The translations under genes were made by a program, and so were the position numbers. A stretch of 64,000 nt of DNA, from positions 124,001 through 188,000 of the forward strand of contig CAOLHI010000419.1 of NCBI GenBank assembly GCA_948474755.1, read 5' to 3'. The first letter of the stretch is position 1. Each line of letters starts with the position of its first letter. Below the pieces are notes generated by a model. It made no database searches. It worked only from the letters and a program-made list of their open reading frames with translations, and was not told where the DNA came from. Shown here piece after piece: positions 22,274-34,080 of this stretch. The DNA comes from Ctenosaura bakeri (taxonomy: Eukaryota > Chordata > Lepidosauria > Squamata > Iguanidae).

Positions 22274-23036
22274 GCCCTTTTCTCACGGGGTAATTAAATC
22301 TTCCCAGGCCGACCTCGAATGGGGGACTTTTTCACCTTAGAGAGAACCAGGTCGCATTTAATTTTTTTTGATTCTCACCTCAATCTGCGCGGGGAAGCCA
22401 CCATCCAGCATTCGCGCGCACTTTTAAAAAACCGGAAGAAGTGCGGTTTTTTCCTCCAATCCGCGCTCGTCGTTTCGTGAAAAAGCGACGGTGTGTACTG
22501 ATTCGTGCGGGGGATCAAGAGAGGGAGGGATTTAGGCGTGGCCAGCAGAAGTGACAAGACCACCCCCAGTGCTTTCCAGTGCTGCTATCAAGGTTGAAAG
22601 GACCGTCATTAGCGGGGCTAGCACCCCAGCAATGTTCGTCAGCAGCTCGTGCTCCATACACAAAACAGCAGAAAGCAAGCGAAAAGACAGAGGGGGGAAA
22701 ACGTCTCCACAGCGGCTCCAAAGAAAGGCGCGGGACAGGGTAGGTGGGGTTCGTCGGAGGATGTAAAGGGACGCGCGTGCGTACTGATGTCCGTGATGAC
22801 GCTCAGAGTGTTTCTTTTAAAAATTGAGCACAGCCAATCACTGCCAGACAGGGCGGGGAAAGGACACCTACGGGAGTGGCCATGGTAATATTGTGTGAAT
22901 GCATTGATGCTGCCTAAGCCTCTTCCCTATGGAGCCGTGAGAATGCTCCTAAAATTTCAGTCCGTGTTAGCGGGGATTAAGGGAAAACCCGCCTGGATCG
23001 TAGCGGCACAATTTCTGCACCTCGTGAGAAAAGGGC
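22274..23036. mobile_element. CpG-rich non-autonomous TIR element with 5-bp TSD
   Basis: Left terminus GCCCTTTTCTCACGGGGT and right terminus ACCTCGTGAGAAAAGGGC are inverted copies. CCTTA lies directly outside both (22269-22273 and 23037-23041). The 763-bp interior is GC- and CpG-rich (for example CGCGCTCGTCGTTTCG near 22462) in an AT-rich neighbourhood and has no coherent protein. The superfamily is uncertain: if the true TSD is only TTA, the GGGCC-type end would link it to the palindromic MITEs here. Confidence 0.62.
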
Positions 23037-23096
23037 CCTTATCTCTAGATTCCTACTCCAACACACTTCATATATATTTAAAATCTGTCCCTACTC

Positions 23097-23278
23097 ACAC
23101 CATTTCTGCACTAGCCTGTTATAGGGTGATGATTTCACTTTCAACATCCTCTGGAATCCTGGAGTTTGCAGTTTCGGGAGGGGCTGGCCGACCCCTCCTG
23201 AAACTGCAAACCCCATGATTCCAGAGGATGTTGAAAGTGGAATCATCGCCCTATAACAGGCTAGTGCGGAATGTGTGT
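23097..23278. mobile_element. Palindromic MITE, family A
   Basis: The two arms are near-perfect inverted copies: CTGCACTAGCCTGTTATAGG..CACTTTCAACATCCTCTGGA on the left is mirrored on the right. A short CTGGCCGACCCC centre joins them. The whole could fold as one hairpin of about 85 bp. Confidence 0.8.
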
Positions 23279-24105
23279 CAGTCTTGTCTCATCCTCTTCT
23301 ATTCCATTCTCTCACATCCTTCTTCTTTTCTGTGGAATGGCTTCAGAACAGGCAAAACTCCATCAAGCCAAGCTTGAGAATGTCCGTAAGGAAAGGGGAG
23401 AAAAGCGGAGCAATGAGAAGAAGGGTGACTGAGCACAGGAGGCTGTATGCACTCATATTCCACATTTCTGCTGCTAAAAAGTTATAAACCCCAGAAAATA
23501 CATGAGTAAATAAGTTTCCCTCTATTTACAAGTCTATAAACCAATCAGATTTATAGTGGCGAGATTTTGTGATAAAATTATTTCAAAATTCTGGACAGTT
23601 TTAGTGTAATACTAAGTTTCTTTTTTCTCTCCTTTTTTATTAATGTTTTAATTTTTTTAATACTAAGTTTCTTGAAACACTAATCACCATTTCATATTAA
23701 AATGCATACATTATTATTTTCATTTCTTGAAATAAGACTGTGTTCTTAAAAATCTGTGGTAAAATGCCTTTTGGCATGACATACAAGTGCTTCTTTAAAG
23801 TTACCCTAACACACACCATTCTTTAAGTCTTTAATGTTCTATTTTTTTTAAAAAAAACCTTTTACATGTTTTTATAATGATTTTACATCGATCTTATGAT
23901 TGATCTTAATTGTTTAAAATTTCAGTGTAAATGTTTTGGAACCCACCTGGGGTCCTGCTCTGGGAGAAGGGTAGCATATAAACACAGTAGATAAATCTAA
24001 TTTATAAAAGTCAACGTTTGTGAGTTTGTCTGTGTTAAGCAGGCGAAGACTTCATATGATTGGCTGTGTCAGGTGAGAAGACCGCATATGATTGTCTGCC
24101 TCTGA

Positions 24106-24180
24106 AGATTCCATGGAATCCTGGGGTTGGCAGTTTAGGGAGGGGCTTTTAGAATTCTCAGCCAGAGAGGTCTTGGGTCT
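24106..24180. mobile_element. Half copy of palindromic MITE family A
   Basis: ATTCCATGGAATCCTGGGGT, GGCAGTTTAGGGAGGGGC and TTAGAATTCTCAGCCAGAG match the central part of longer family A copies such as 30600-30801. Terminal sequences are missing. Confidence 0.65.
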
Positions 24181-24262
24181 GGCTGGTTGCTATGGACATG
24201 ACACCTAGCAGCAAGGAGGAGGGCAGTATATTCCCTCAGGAACCCAACTTCTGTATTTTAAT

Positions 24263-24418
24263 AACTCTGAATACAGATTGGATTGGGGAATATGGGGAAA
24301 AGTTACAGGTACTGGACTAGCCAGTTTGAGGAATTAGAGACATAGAATCTCAAATCTTTCTAACAAGTATTACCTATGAGAAACTAAAATCCTAGGCAAC
24401 GCTGGATATATGCACTAG
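24263..24418 (+). mobile_element. Helitron-like 3' end
   Basis: The segment ends with a GC-rich short hairpin, CCTAGGCAACGCTGG, a few bases before a terminal CTAG (24415-24418) that is followed by T. Hairpin plus CTRR inserted before T is the defining 3' end of Helitrons. The preceding about 150 bp (ACTCTGAATACAGATTGG..GGGAATATGGGGAAAAGTTA) recurs at 49201-49332. The 5' end was not located and no Rep/helicase is present. Confidence 0.6.
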
Positions 24419-25284
24419 TAAATAAATAAATTTGGGAAATTGGAGCTGCTAAGGGACATGTAGTACTCCTGCCTCTGCCTTGCATATCTCCATTTTATAA
24501 TATTGGATACGTTATCTTTGCTGGGATATTGTGTACATGATAATGACCTATTATTGAGGCAATCTGGCAGTATCCTATGCTATGGTTCCAGCTATGCTGG
24601 AGCATGGTGGCTGTTGGTGGTAGAAAAATAGATCTAAATCCCAGATGGTGGGGTATCTGAAGAATCTGATTTCAGTCTAGTGTGTACAAAAGGTTGCATT
24701 GGTCTATACTTGCTACTTGTCTAAAGGTCTGCAGATATGGCAAAAATGCAGAAACAGGAAAAGTACACATAGATAATTGTGCACAGTTCAAATGTGTGCA
24801 AAGCAAGACCCAAACACATTTTAGACAGTGAGGAACTGATTTAATTAATCCATACAATTTAAAACATGTGTATAAGTATATCTGCATTTGGAGTTAGGCA
24901 GGCACTATCTTTCTGTGGTGATGGGGTTGCATGCTCTTTAAGGCAAGAGGCTGTGCTGCTGGCAGAAGTGCTGCTGGTTTTGCTGAGGAGCAAGACTAAA
25001 TGTGCCAAGCAGCTACAGGCAACAGCAGTAGAAGGGGATGACACTGGTGGAGGATCTCTCAGAGACAATGGCAGTGGCACCATAGCTAATGCTTGTTAGT
25101 ACTGTGCAAAAGGAGGCACAGTAACTCCCCTTTGAACATCTTTTACAATGAGAATCTTACGAGGACCTAAATCTTATGATCTAAAATTAAACAACAGATA
25201 GTGCCAGAAGAATACACTCCCATGCAAGTAAAGTCATGCTCAAAATTCTGCAACGAAGACATCTACCATACATGAAGTGAGAAA
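24419..25284. other. No gene recognised
   Basis: Short frames at 24672-25099 on both strands lack recognisable domains. No repeat termini were identified. Confidence 0.4.
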
Positions 25285-26450
25285 TGCTAGCTGTCCAAGC
25301 TGGGTTCAAGAAAGGAAGATGCACTAGGGATTATATTGCAAACATACATTGAATAATGGAGTGCACCAAAGAATTTCAGAAGAAAATCAACCAGTGCTTC
25401 ATAGATTATGATAAAGCCTTTGATTGTATAAATAATGAGAAATTTTGGATTGCTCTTTAAGAAATGGGTGTGCCACAATATTTGATTGTCCTGATGTGTA
25501 ACCTGTATGCAAGACAAGAGACTACTGTTAGGACAAAATATAGAGAAAGAGAATGATTTCCAATTGGCAAGGGACTTGGTGAGGGTGCATTTTATTGTCC
25601 TATATGTTTAACTTGTATGCTGAACATATCATATGTAAAGCTGGATTAGACTCGACGGAAGGAGGTGTGAAAACTGGTGGAAGGAGCAGCAATAATTTAA
25701 GATATGCAGATGACATACTATTAGCAGAAAACAGCAAAGACTTGGAATGAATACTGAAGAAAGTTAAGGCAGAAAGTGCACAGGCAAGATTACTGTTGAA
25801 TTTTAAGAAGAAAAAAAAGACCAAGCAGATGATGAAAACATTGAAATTTTTCAAAAATTTCCATACCTTGGCTCAGTCATTAATCAGAATGGAGCCAGCA
25901 GTCAAGAAATCAGAAGAAGACCAGGACTTGGAAGGGCAGCTATGAACAAAGTAGACAAGATCCTCAAGTGTCAAGATATATCATTGAATTCTAAAATTAG
26001 GGTGGTCCATTGCATCATATTTCCAATTTCTATGTGTGGTTGTGAAAGCTAGACAGTGAAGAAAGCTGATAGGAAGAAAATCAACATATTCAGAATGTGG
26101 TCATGGAGAAGAGTTCTATGGATACAGCTAGACAGCTAAAAAGACAAATTTGAGTGCATCCTAGAGCAAATCAAGCCTGAACTCTCCCTAGAAGCCAAGG
26201 CGACTAAACTGAGGCTGTAGTAATTTAGTCATATCTTGAGTCACTAGAAAAGATAATAATGCTTGACAAGGTAAAAGTCAGTAGAAAAGAGAAAGATTGA
26301 TGGATAGCCTCAATCAAAGAAGACAAAGAAGTCTCTGAATCTGCAAGACCTGAGCAGGACAGTTTATGACTTGGAGATCTGTCGTCCATAGAGTTGCCAT
26401 AGGTTGAGTTTAACCTGATGGCAGTTAACAACAACACAACACAACAGAAA
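25285..26450 (+). mobile_element. BovB (RTE) LINE, 3' half, decayed
   Basis: The plus strand gives RT blocks in broken frames: QAGFKKGRCTRDYI, IDYDKAFDCINNEKFW, RYADDILLAENSKD (YADD at 25703-25714), YLGSVINQNG and RPGLGRAAMNKVDKILK. Next come a CESWTVKKAD-like block and the LEQIKPELSLEAKAT end. The 3' UTR finishes in GTTGCCATAGGTTGAG and an (ACAAC)n tail near 26430-26448. At least six stops or indels interrupt it. This is the same family as the minus-strand copy at 20106-21125. Confidence 0.85.
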
Positions 26451-26759
26451 GGAAAGAAAAGAAAAGGATGGATATATTTTCTTAAAAAACCAAAACAATG
26501 GAATTTGACATAGGCTGGGTGGAGGTGGCAAAGGAGGACCTCTTTGGATTTACACAATAATAATGTCTATATCTTAACCGCATGTTGTCTTTTCTGGGAC
26601 ACATCAAACCTCTCTGTCTGAAATGATAATACAATCAAGTTACCATTCTGTATTAAAACTACCCAACTGGCAACAATCACCATCTAAATAGAATCCCAGC
26701 GTTCAGAGTAATGACATGACTTCAATTGTGTAGGAAACTGTCTTTTCGTGTTGAAATAC

Positions 26760-27180
26760 ATGCAGAGGGTCTTTTTAGATCTTTACACCTACAGTTTGGG
26801 TCCAAGTTACTTGCAGGATTGCCTCTTCTCATACAATCTGCCTCATACACTCAGGTTCTCTGGGAACCATTTACTTAAACCAGCCAGGACTAGACAGGCA
26901 ATAGTTATCCAGAGGACTTTTTTTATCAGTTGCCCCTAGGCTGTGGAATGGCCTGCCAGAAGAGAACAACACATTGTCTGAATTTTAAAAAGACCCATCT
27001 CTTCTGGCAAGCCTACCCAGTCAATTTTTAACTATGAATTTTAAATTGATGTATTTTGAATAGTTTTATGTGTTTTTACTTGTATTTTAATCTATGGAGT
27101 ATTTTTAGTTGTATTTTAAGCTTCAGTGTACCATGCCTTGAGCCTTGGGGAGAGATGGGTGAGATTTTTTTAAAAAGTAT
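26760..27180 (+). mobile_element. L2-type LINE 3' fragment
   Basis: It is closely similar to 2640-3050: GGGTCCAAGTTACTTGCAGG, CATACACTCAGGTTCTCTGG, GGCTGTGGAATGGCCTGCCA, CTTCTGGCAAGCCTACCCA and the TTTTAATTGTA-type 3' UTR ending near GGGGAGAGATGGGTGAG. It encodes only the last RT residues and 3' UTR. Confidence 0.78.
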
Positions 27181-27582
27181 TTATTTATCTTATTATTGAT
27201 ACAATTGTGCATAGGCCTGGACCAGTTCTTCTGCTCTGGTATCCCAATCTCTGGTTTGCATTACTCCATGTTTATAATAATAGAAAACTTCTATTTGCTG
27301 AGATATTGTGCATGTGATAAACTGCTTCAGATCACAGAAAAAAAAGTGAGAGCTTAGTTTCTTCTCATTTTCAAACCAGAATTCATCCAATGTGCACCTC
27401 CTGAACCTGATTGCAAAACCTCTGTTTAGGGGCTCCAGCACTTCAAACTGCTAGTGAGTGCTCACCTTACTTTAACAGGTCTTTATACCGAAAATAGAAG
27501 GTGCCACAAATAGTCTGAAGTGCTATAGGACAGATACAGGTTTTCTATTTCAGTGAGAAATATAAACATATATAAAAACAAT

Positions 27583-27762
27583 GGCCATTTCCGCACTAGA
27601 CTATTATAGCGCTATGATTCCACTTTCAACATGCTATGGAATCCTGGGGTTTGTAGTTTCGGGAGGGGCCGGCTGGCCCTTCCCGAAACTGCAAATCCCA
27701 GGATTCCATAGGATATTGAAAGTGGAATAATCGCGCTATAAGAGTATAGTGTGGAAATGGCC
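27583..27762. mobile_element. Palindromic MITE, family A, TSD AAT
   Basis: The left end GGCCATTTCCGCACTAGACT and right end GTATAGTGTGGAAATGGCC are inverted. AAT flanks both sides (27580-27582 and 27763-27765). The arms are about 85 bp with only a few mismatches and a GGCCGGCTGGCCC centre. Confidence 0.85.
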
Positions 27763-27765
27763 AAT

Positions 27766-29196
27766 GAGATGATGTCAGGGAAATGTTAGCCATTTTGGTC
27801 ATTGGCTTGCTTTTGCACATGAGCTTATCTCTAGCACTTGGTCAAAATATATGCAAGCTTTTTTTGGAAAAAAAAAATTCTGACATATAAAAAGCAAATA
27901 AGAGTAATGTGAAGTTGTACTGTTTACATAATATGTGTTACTAAGTGGAAATAAAATATGTTTTAAAGCAAGACTCCTTTAAAGCAAGGCAGAGGCCGAG
28001 TAGCAACAAAGAGTAAACTGAGCTCTTAGAGTCAAAAAGAAATCAGCCCATAATGTCAAATTATTTCTGAACAGATTAAAAAAAAAATCCATACACATGA
28101 TTTTTTTTTTTTTTACATTTCCAGGAAATTATTTGGAGAGTTCTTGTCATTAACTTTCAATGTCATTGAGCAGATAATGGAATTTCAGCCACTTAGAAGC
28201 ATCTGTTTCCTGGCCTTATGAATACAATAGCATTAAAATATTCTTTTCAGTAAAAATGAAATAAAAAGATGCTTTGTGGTGGAAGTGGAAATGCAAGAAC
28301 TAGAAAGGTAGAAGAAAATATAAAAAAGAGAATGAAGTCTATGAATTGTACTTACTGGAAGGGACCTCACCCTCCTCCAGGGGGCTCAGGGCAGAGTATC
28401 AGCTATCCCATTTTATCCTGTGAAGTGTTGAGGCTGAAAAGGAACAATTTAACAAAAGTGTTTTAATGAGCTTCATGACTAAGCAAGTCAGGAAAACAAC
28501 CTTTTTGGAACTGTCTGATTTGAAGAGATCTCTACTTTGCATGGGAACTTCACAAATTCTTTCTACTATGTAGATGGTGTAACAAAATCTCATCCTTCAA
28601 CTTTTTTGAAAAATGGACCAAAAATGCTCAGTATTGTCTGCTTGGTAAAATACTTCTACTTGTCTTCGTGTTTCCAAGCAGTAAGGAGAAAGGAGTCCCA
28701 AGATGATAAGTTATTTGCAGTCGTGTAGGGATGGGGGCGGGGGGAGGGCAGCAGTTCACCTTGGGTGGCAATGCTTTTGGGGTGTCCCGGCCCATAGCCA
28801 TGCCCCCATATGTCCTAGCCACACCCTTCATGCTGTAGCCCCACCCCCTCAACCACCTCTACCACTGGTTATTTGCCTTTGAAAAGGTAGAGACCAGCTG
28901 AGAACTTCCACCCTAGGGATGTAAATGCTTACCAATTTTATCCTCATATGAGATGACAAATAATATACCCTCTGCAGGAATTCCCTGCAAATGTCATAAA
29001 GAGTTGTGATCTGCCATGCCCCTGTACCAGGACCTAGACAGGATCCTTCCCAACAGCCACACCCAAAGATATGAGAGGGACAATACTTACAGCAGCCAGT
29101 GTACGCAGAAAAAGGAGACCCCAGGAGTTTTAGAGCATTTATATAATAAAGACTTATTAATTAGGCTAACAGCTGTGGAAGGCTCTGAGCCTATAA
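27766..29196. other. No gene; one G/C-rich patch
   Basis: AT-rich, with A and T runs near 28080-28115. A GC-rich patch at 28730-28850 (repeated CCATGCCCCC/CCACACCC words) may be an old repeat but shows no termini. Nothing else was recognised. Confidence 0.4.
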
Positions 29197-29200
29197 AAAG

Positions 29201-30137
29201 TGTCACCAGAATGGGAGGAAGCTGTCGCAGCTGATCACTCCTATCAGTGGAAGTCTGCCACTACCCCAGTGGCAGACCTTATCCCGAGGAAGATATAAAA
29301 TTGATATGAAATATGCCCACCATGCCAGAGAGGTTGCCTGGGTGGGTGCGTAGACCGAATCTAGGTCAAGGACAACCAAATCTAGGTCAAGGACAGGAAA
29401 ATCCCCAGTCTCGTTTCCCAAGGAGACCTCAAGCTGCACACGTCCACACAAATAAATGGCTCCTCAGCCACAAATAGCCAACTTGAAGGGATTACCGGGT
29501 TTTCCCCAGGTTGAGTCAGTCTGACTTTGGAGAATCCTACAAGGGCAAGGTCTATTTACATGAACCAATCATGCAAACCATCACGTGCTATTGTGTGGCA
29601 TTCTCCCCTCTATTTTGGCCATTGGCCATCCCAGGAGAGGGCCTGCCCTTGAGGTACGTTCTGCCCTATAAGTAGTCCCCATTTTTGAGGGTCTCTTCAG
29701 AGAACTCCCCACCATAATAGCAGACCGGCACTCTGTTAGTTGAGTGATCCCCTCAGCTGCCTCTCTTCACTGAGCTCCGTCCTTTTCACTGCTTCTTCAG
29801 CTGAAGAATTCTGGATAGGTGCAGTATCACCACCTTTACACCTTCTCCTCTATATCCCCTATTAATTTTCACCTATTTCCCTTCTCGATAGGCCTTTTGT
29901 GCATGAGTGAGTGAGGGCATTGGTGTGTGAGAACACAGTTATTAATAAAATCCATTTATTGGTACGATTGTCTGGCTTTTTGCTTGGTCTGACCCCATAA
30001 AAATTGGGTAGAAGATCCTGCTGGGTTACCCTGCCCCTCGTTTTGCTATTGCCAGTGCTCTGCTAACTTCCCCAATCTTTGCATTTTTGGAGTGAATCAA
30101 GGTGTCCCCCAAGGGACCCCCAGAAGCCAGGGTAACA
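29201..30137 (+). repeat. Solo LTR (family also found at 48360-49200)
   Basis: It starts TGTCACC and ends GGTAACA, with AAAG on each side (29197-29200 and 30138-30141). In order it contains TATAAG at 29667-29672, AATAAA at 29944-29949, and a U5-like segment TCTGACCCCATAAAAATTGG..GTTACCCTGCCCCTCG. The U5 segment aligns with CCTGACCCTGTAGACATTGG..GTTGCCCTGCCTCTCG at 49110-49160. No internal region follows, so it is a solo LTR of an unassigned retroviral or gypsy-like family. Confidence 0.62.
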
Positions 30138-30599
30138 AAAGCAGCCTGGCTTACATTTGGATTCCTTGCTTGCTTTCCTAGAACTCTTCACTTCTGCCAT
30201 GTCTATAGATTTTGCCACTGAACTGTCTCTCTGGATTTACTGTGAACTTGGACTGCAAAATGATAAACAGTAAATTTGCTCATAAACTTTGCTCACTGGC
30301 TACTGATAACAGACTATTTGGCTGGCTACTGGCACAGGACAGCATGGAATTATGTTGTGTCAAAAAAATAAAAATAAAATAATGTTGCTTTGTGCAAAAA
30401 TCCTATTTTCTGTACAGTAAAACATTTCCAGTCCCTTTGGGATATTTGAATACTTTCAGAAAACTGTGCAAGATTCCTACTGATACAATATTCTTCCCAA
30501 AGGGATTCCCCAACTCTTAGGAAACCTGTTTTTTGACATGGGAATGAATAATAATGAGTGGTTGGAATTCACTGTTGCAGTTATGGATGTATAACTCTA

Positions 30600-30801
30600 G
30601 GGGCCTTTCTGCACTACACTGTTATAGTCCTATTATTCCACTTTCAACAGCCTATGGAATCCAGGGGGTTGCACTTTAGGGAGGGACATTTAGAATTCTC
30701 AGCCAGAAAGCTCTTTGGTCTCAGGAAACTACAAACCCCAGAATTCCACAGGATGTTGAACGTGGGATAATAGCACTATAACAGTGTAGTGCAGAAAGGC
30801 C
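30600..30801. mobile_element. Palindromic MITE, family A (long form), TSD CTA
   Basis: The left end GGGGCCTTTCTGCACTACAC and right end GTGTAGTGCAGAAAGGCC are inverted; CTA lies at 30597-30599 and 30802-30804. The centre includes CATTTAGAATTCTCAGCC, a non-palindromic insert shared by other long copies. Confidence 0.82.
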
Positions 30802-31263
30802 CTAAGTTGCACATCTGTAACTGATTCATATTCATGGTCCCAGTATATTCACAATCATGGCATACTTGCCACAATTGTAAAAGTCCTCTAATCCTGATTT
30901 ACTGGGTAGGATACTAATGTTTCCATCTCCCTCCTGTCAGTGATCTCCAGTGCAAGAAGGAATTGGGACAGGGATCCTGCTTCTGCTTGATGCACTGGAG
31001 ATTGCTGGAAAAAGGGGGTGGGGTGGAAAAATCAGCATGCTGCTTCCCAGTTGACAGGAGAACAGACCTCTGTCACATGCTGTGGCTGCTGCCCTGTAAA
31101 CCAGTGTGTGGGAGAGGTCAGGCCAAGAGATTCTACCTAGTTAAGTACACTAAAATAAGTAGCTGACCTAGAATCTCAGCCAATATTCATTCAATTCCTG
31201 TAGGTCTACTTTCTTTCTATTTTTCCACAGGCTCAAATCAGTATGCTTCACAAATGAAATCAA

Positions 31264-31436
31264 GGGCCTTTCCACTTTCAACATCCTATGGAATCCTAGG
31301 GTTTTCAGTTTAGGGAGGGGCATTTAGAATTCTCAGTCAGAGAGCTCTTGGGCCTCAGTAAAATACAAACTCCAGAATTCCACAGGATGTTGAAAGTGGA
31401 ATAATAGCACTATAACAATGTAGTGTGAAAATGCCC
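31264..31436. mobile_element. Palindromic MITE, family A, left arm deleted, TSD CAA
   Basis: GGGCCTTTCC jumps directly to ACTTTCAACATCC, lacking about 35 bp of left arm present in other copies. The right arm ends GTGTGAAAATGCCC. CAA flanks it at 31261-31263 and 31437-31439. Confidence 0.8.
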
Positions 31437-31439
31437 CAA

Positions 31440-31999
31440 GTGGCTAGAACTGTGGGGAAATAAAAACCTTGTTTGAATATAATCAGGAACATGTACTCCA
31501 AACCTCTCAAAGAAATATTTATTAAGGGATTAAAGTAATATGATGAATGACAAAACAAAATGAAAAAGAAGTTTGTTAACCCACACAATCTTTTGGGGAA
31601 AAGAATTTACAGTGTAGATGTCAAATGGAGAGTTGGAACAAATCATTGGATTGTCAGGAGAGGCAAGTACTAGCAAGATAACAGCTTAACCTGGTTCACC
31701 AAACAGGTGTGCAGACATGTATGCAGGAAGAAACTTCTCATCATTTGGAATAGAAGAATCTAGAATAGATAATTCTAGAAAGCTGTCAATGACTGTCACA
31801 ATAATGACTTCTCACAATAATGCTTTCCTTTTTTGGGGGGATCTGGAAGTCAATGGAAGGATGGGTGGCATTCAGTGACTGTTAAAGATGCCCAGTCTTG
31901 GTCAATGATATTTGAGGCTTTAAAGAAACTGATCCAGAAGGGCAGCTCCCTATCACATATGGTACCAAAAATGTTATTTTCGCCTTGCCTGAATGTATT
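31440..31999. other. Unassigned sequence left of the copia relic
   Basis: No RNase H or 3' LTR of the copia element can be recognised here, so the element appears truncated at about 32000. The origin of this stretch is unclear. Confidence 0.4.
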
Positions 32000-32000
32000 T

Positions 32001-32951
32001 TTAGGGAGAAGAAAGATGAAGGCATTGTTTTTGATCCAGCAGAAAAACACCCTTTGTTTTTTGTACAACTATACTAAGGTAATATTGAAGTGGTCCCAGG
32101 TTTTTAATCTGGAACTTTTTTCCTAAGTCATGGGCAAATTGCTGCATTTGCTGTTGTGTATCACATATCAAACACAAATCACCAACATATGCCAAGAGAA
32201 TCTCTTGCTTTTTCCCAGAACCTCTGACATATACACAAGGATCAGCTTTGCTTTGTTTGAAGCCACACTCCTGCAAAGCTTTGTCTAAACACATATTCCA
32301 ACAACGAGCAGACCGTTTCAACCCATACAGTGATTTTTCAAGTTTCCACACCACCTTCTCTCCTCCTTGATGAAAACCAGGTGGCTGCAGCATGTAAATC
32401 TCCTCTGGCAAATCAGCACTGAGATAGGCAGCTGTGATATCAAAGTGAGTGACTAAGGCATTTCTTTGAGCAGCAACTGCCAACACCAAACGTATACTTT
32501 GAGTTTTAACCGTGGGAGCAAAAACTTCATCAAAGGACTGCTCATCTTGGGCAAAATCTCGTGCTACCAGACAAGCCTTATGCTTGATTTGCCCATCTGC
32601 TGTCATTTTTAATTTGTAAACCCAGTGACAGCCAACAGGAGTTACATTCTCGGGAATCTGGCACAATGTGTAGACTTTGTGTTGTGCAATAGTATCCATC
32701 TCCTCCTTCATTGCATCCCACCATAGGTCAGCTTGAATCTTAGACATTTGTTCTACTTCTGCAAAACTAGCTAGCTCACAATTTGCTAAACAAACACGAA
32801 CAGTGTGTGAGGTGGGGGTGTAGCGCTGCGGAGGTTTCCCCTTTGTCTTCCTTTCCGTGAGTGGGCTTGGCTGACTCCCCTCCCTCATCATTGGAGCTGT
32901 GAGACCACTTGGGAGTCCCTTGTCTCTCCTATCTGCCCTGAACTGCTTCAT
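32001..32951 (-). pseudogene. Ty1/copia reverse transcriptase (316-codon open frame, catalytic box altered)
   Basis: The frame contains LWWDAMKEEMDTI, VGCHWVYKLKMTADG, KACLVARDFAQ, FAPTVKTQSIRLVLA, HFDITAAYLSADLPEEIYM, GLKRSARCWN and LLAYVGDLCLICD, the ordered motifs of copia RT. In the catalytic box the first Asp is replaced: YVGD (32178-32189 on the plus strand) where YVDD is invariant, caused by one base at 32182. The motif A Asp is present. RNase H should follow but coding similarity ends after GVFLLDQKQ. The frame is surprisingly long for such a damaged element. The first roughly 60 residues (Pro/Ser/Lys-rich) belong to the integrase-RT linker. Confidence 0.88.
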
Positions 32952-33300
32952 CCCCCACGGCCCCTTCCTCCTGTGCTGGCTCTAGCTCAGGCTCAGATTT
33001 AACCCTTGAGGGACCAGGAGCTGAGGAGGCAGGTTGTGGTAGCTGAATGTTTGGCTCACTGGAAACAGAAAGGAGGACCTCAGAACCAGAATGAATACAT
33101 GACCAGTTTGCGTGTTCCTCAAAACTAGCATCTCCTGAAACCACACGGTAGCCTCCTGAGTAAAATCTATAACCTTTACAATGTGGCTCATATCCCCAAA
33201 ATCTCAGGTGTTGTGCTTTTGGCTCCCCCTTCTTCCTTTGATTCTTTGGAATATGAACCCAGGCAAAACTGCCAAAGACCTTCATATGGGAAATAGAAGG
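32952..33300 (-). pseudogene. Ty1/copia integrase C-terminal region and linker
   Basis: ISHMKVFGSFAWVHIPKNQRKKGEPKAQ and LRFWGYEPHCKGYRFYS are the conserved copia segment after the integrase core; then comes a Glu/Pro/Ser-rich linker (SEPELEPAQEEGA). The frame differs from the core integrase, so a shift lies near 33290-33305. Confidence 0.8.
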
Positions 33301-33304
33301 CTTT

Positions 33305-34075
33305 TTACCAAACGCTCATATGAGGTGTAAGCAAAGAGTGCATGAGGACCTGCAACAGACCAGCAGTTTTCTCAGCAATCCCATTTTGGAAACTGGAATG
33401 GGAAGCTGTTGTCCTGTGGACCATGCCCTTACTCCTGAACCATTGTTGCAGACTCTCAGCCAAAAATTCTCCGTCCTGATCTGTTTGGAAAGCCTTGACC
33501 TGGCAAGAAAACTGTCTCTTAACATAAGCACACCAGTTCTTAATTATTTGACAAACTTCAGACTTTTGCTTCAGCAAGTAACAGAATGTGTATCTGCTAT
33601 AGTCATCCACCAAAAACCGGAAATACCTTGCTCCCCTAAGATTGGGCTCAGACATGGGCCCTACAGCATCACAATGAACAATTTGAAAGGGAGCCTCTGG
33701 AATTCGGGAACTGGACCTGGGTGCAGGCAGCTGCATGGATTTAGACTGCTTACAAATGGCACAGTCAAGAAAAGTTTCACAAGCCTTTAGAGAACACTCC
33801 TTACAGCTGCCTGCTAACTTTTTCAATACAGGAAAACTTGCATGCCCCATTCTCCTGTGCAACAAATGTATGCATTCATCATGCTGTGGCTTGTTATCAA
33901 ATACATTGCAAGCTCTGAACCTGGGCTTAAGTTTGTGTAGTCTGTCATCCAACTCAGCCACTGCTTTAACAGCCCCTCCTTTCAGAACTTTGCCCTCACA
34001 CTTTGTGAACAAAACATCAAAACCACTTTGAGTTAACTCTGAAACAGAGAGTAGACAGAAACCAAATGAAGGCAC
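33305..34075 (-). pseudogene. Ty1/copia integrase core
   Basis: A 256-codon frame includes the zinc-binding HLLHRRMGHAS...CKEC...CAICKQSK region. The catalytic contexts follow: IVHCDAVGPM (Asp), FQTDQDGEFLAESL (Asp; copia elements usually have DNGGEF) and NGIAEKTAG (Glu). A stop ends it after LTPHMSVW, and the sequence continues in another frame. An active enzyme would integrate cDNA with a 5-bp TSD. The start codon shown by the frame is internal; upstream residues are cut off by a stop near 34080. Confidence 0.87.
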
Positions 34076-34080
34076 AAATC

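Noticed and set aside
33320..33790. 156-codon plus-strand frame
   Set aside because: It is antisense to the copia integrase, which has clear motifs on the minus strand.
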